DNA of 64,000 nucleotides from Cyprinodon diabolis. Taxonomy: Eukaryota > Chordata > Actinopteri > Cyprinodontiformes > Cyprinodontidae. The notes under the pieces were generated by a model that was not told the origin of the DNA, searched no databases, and saw only the letters and a program-made list of their open reading frames with translations. The DNA is taken from positions 37,012,817 through 37,076,816 of the forward strand of contig CM060082.1 in assembly GCA_030533445.1 (NCBI GenBank), given 5' to 3'. Shown in pieces: positions 63,145-64,000 of this stretch. The translations under genes and the position numbers were made by a program. The first letter of the stretch is position 1. Every line of letters starts with the position of its first letter.

Positions 63145-64000
<856 letters not shown>

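Overview
This window is vertebrate nuclear DNA, almost certainly from a ray-finned (teleost) fish. It is AT-rich, the coding exons are short and have GT..AG introns, and the repeats are of teleost type: Tc1-like and hAT-like DNA transposons, Penelope-like retroelements, Ty3 chromoviruses with solo LTRs, tRNA-derived SINEs and long (TA)n tracts. The species cannot be fixed from sequence alone. The supplied reading frames include near-cognate starts such as TTG, so I re-derived starts and splice sites by hand.

The host genes are a small cluster of clade B (ov-serpin, leukocyte elastase inhibitor-like) serpins. Copy A (minus strand, 3057-15427) keeps only the last four coding exons. Copy B (plus, 23462-30466) and copy C (plus, 52684-58385) each keep all eight coding exons with matching lengths and phases. 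In both, however, the expected ATG is out of frame with the serpin reading frame by one base. The three copies share the serpin core but differ strongly in the reactive-centre loop, which sets protease specificity.

Layout: 1-3056, unassigned DNA and the 3' end of copy A. 3057-15427, copy A, its introns filled with MITEs and a solo LTR that is itself interrupted by a Penelope-like element. 15428-23460, SINEs, a decayed CR1/Rex-type LINE, a deletion-derivative hAT element with target-site duplication, and a candidate promoter and first exon for copy B. 23462-30902, copy B with two solo LTRs in or beside it. 31270-39000, MITEs, a SINE, a solo LTR and little else. 39023-43636, a chimeric Ty3 chromovirus whose reverse-transcriptase core has been replaced by a second copy of its own chromodomain segment. 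46550-47801, an apparently intact Tc1-like transposon. 47817-52020, LTR-like and MITE sequences. 52684-58385, copy C with at least four insertions in its introns. 58390-64000, repeats, a long inverted repeat, a CpG-containing candidate first exon of a further gene, and (TA)n-rich sequence to the right edge.

The serpins would act together as intracellular or released protease inhibitors with different targets. The mobile elements act as the source of rearrangement in the locus. I saw no bacterial-type defence system, CRISPR array or tRNA/rRNA gene. The most unusual items are the reactive-loop divergence with parallel start-codon lesions, the chromodomain-for-RT swap, the endonuclease-less Penelope element nested in a solo LTR, and a set of solo LTRs with visible 5-bp target-site duplications.
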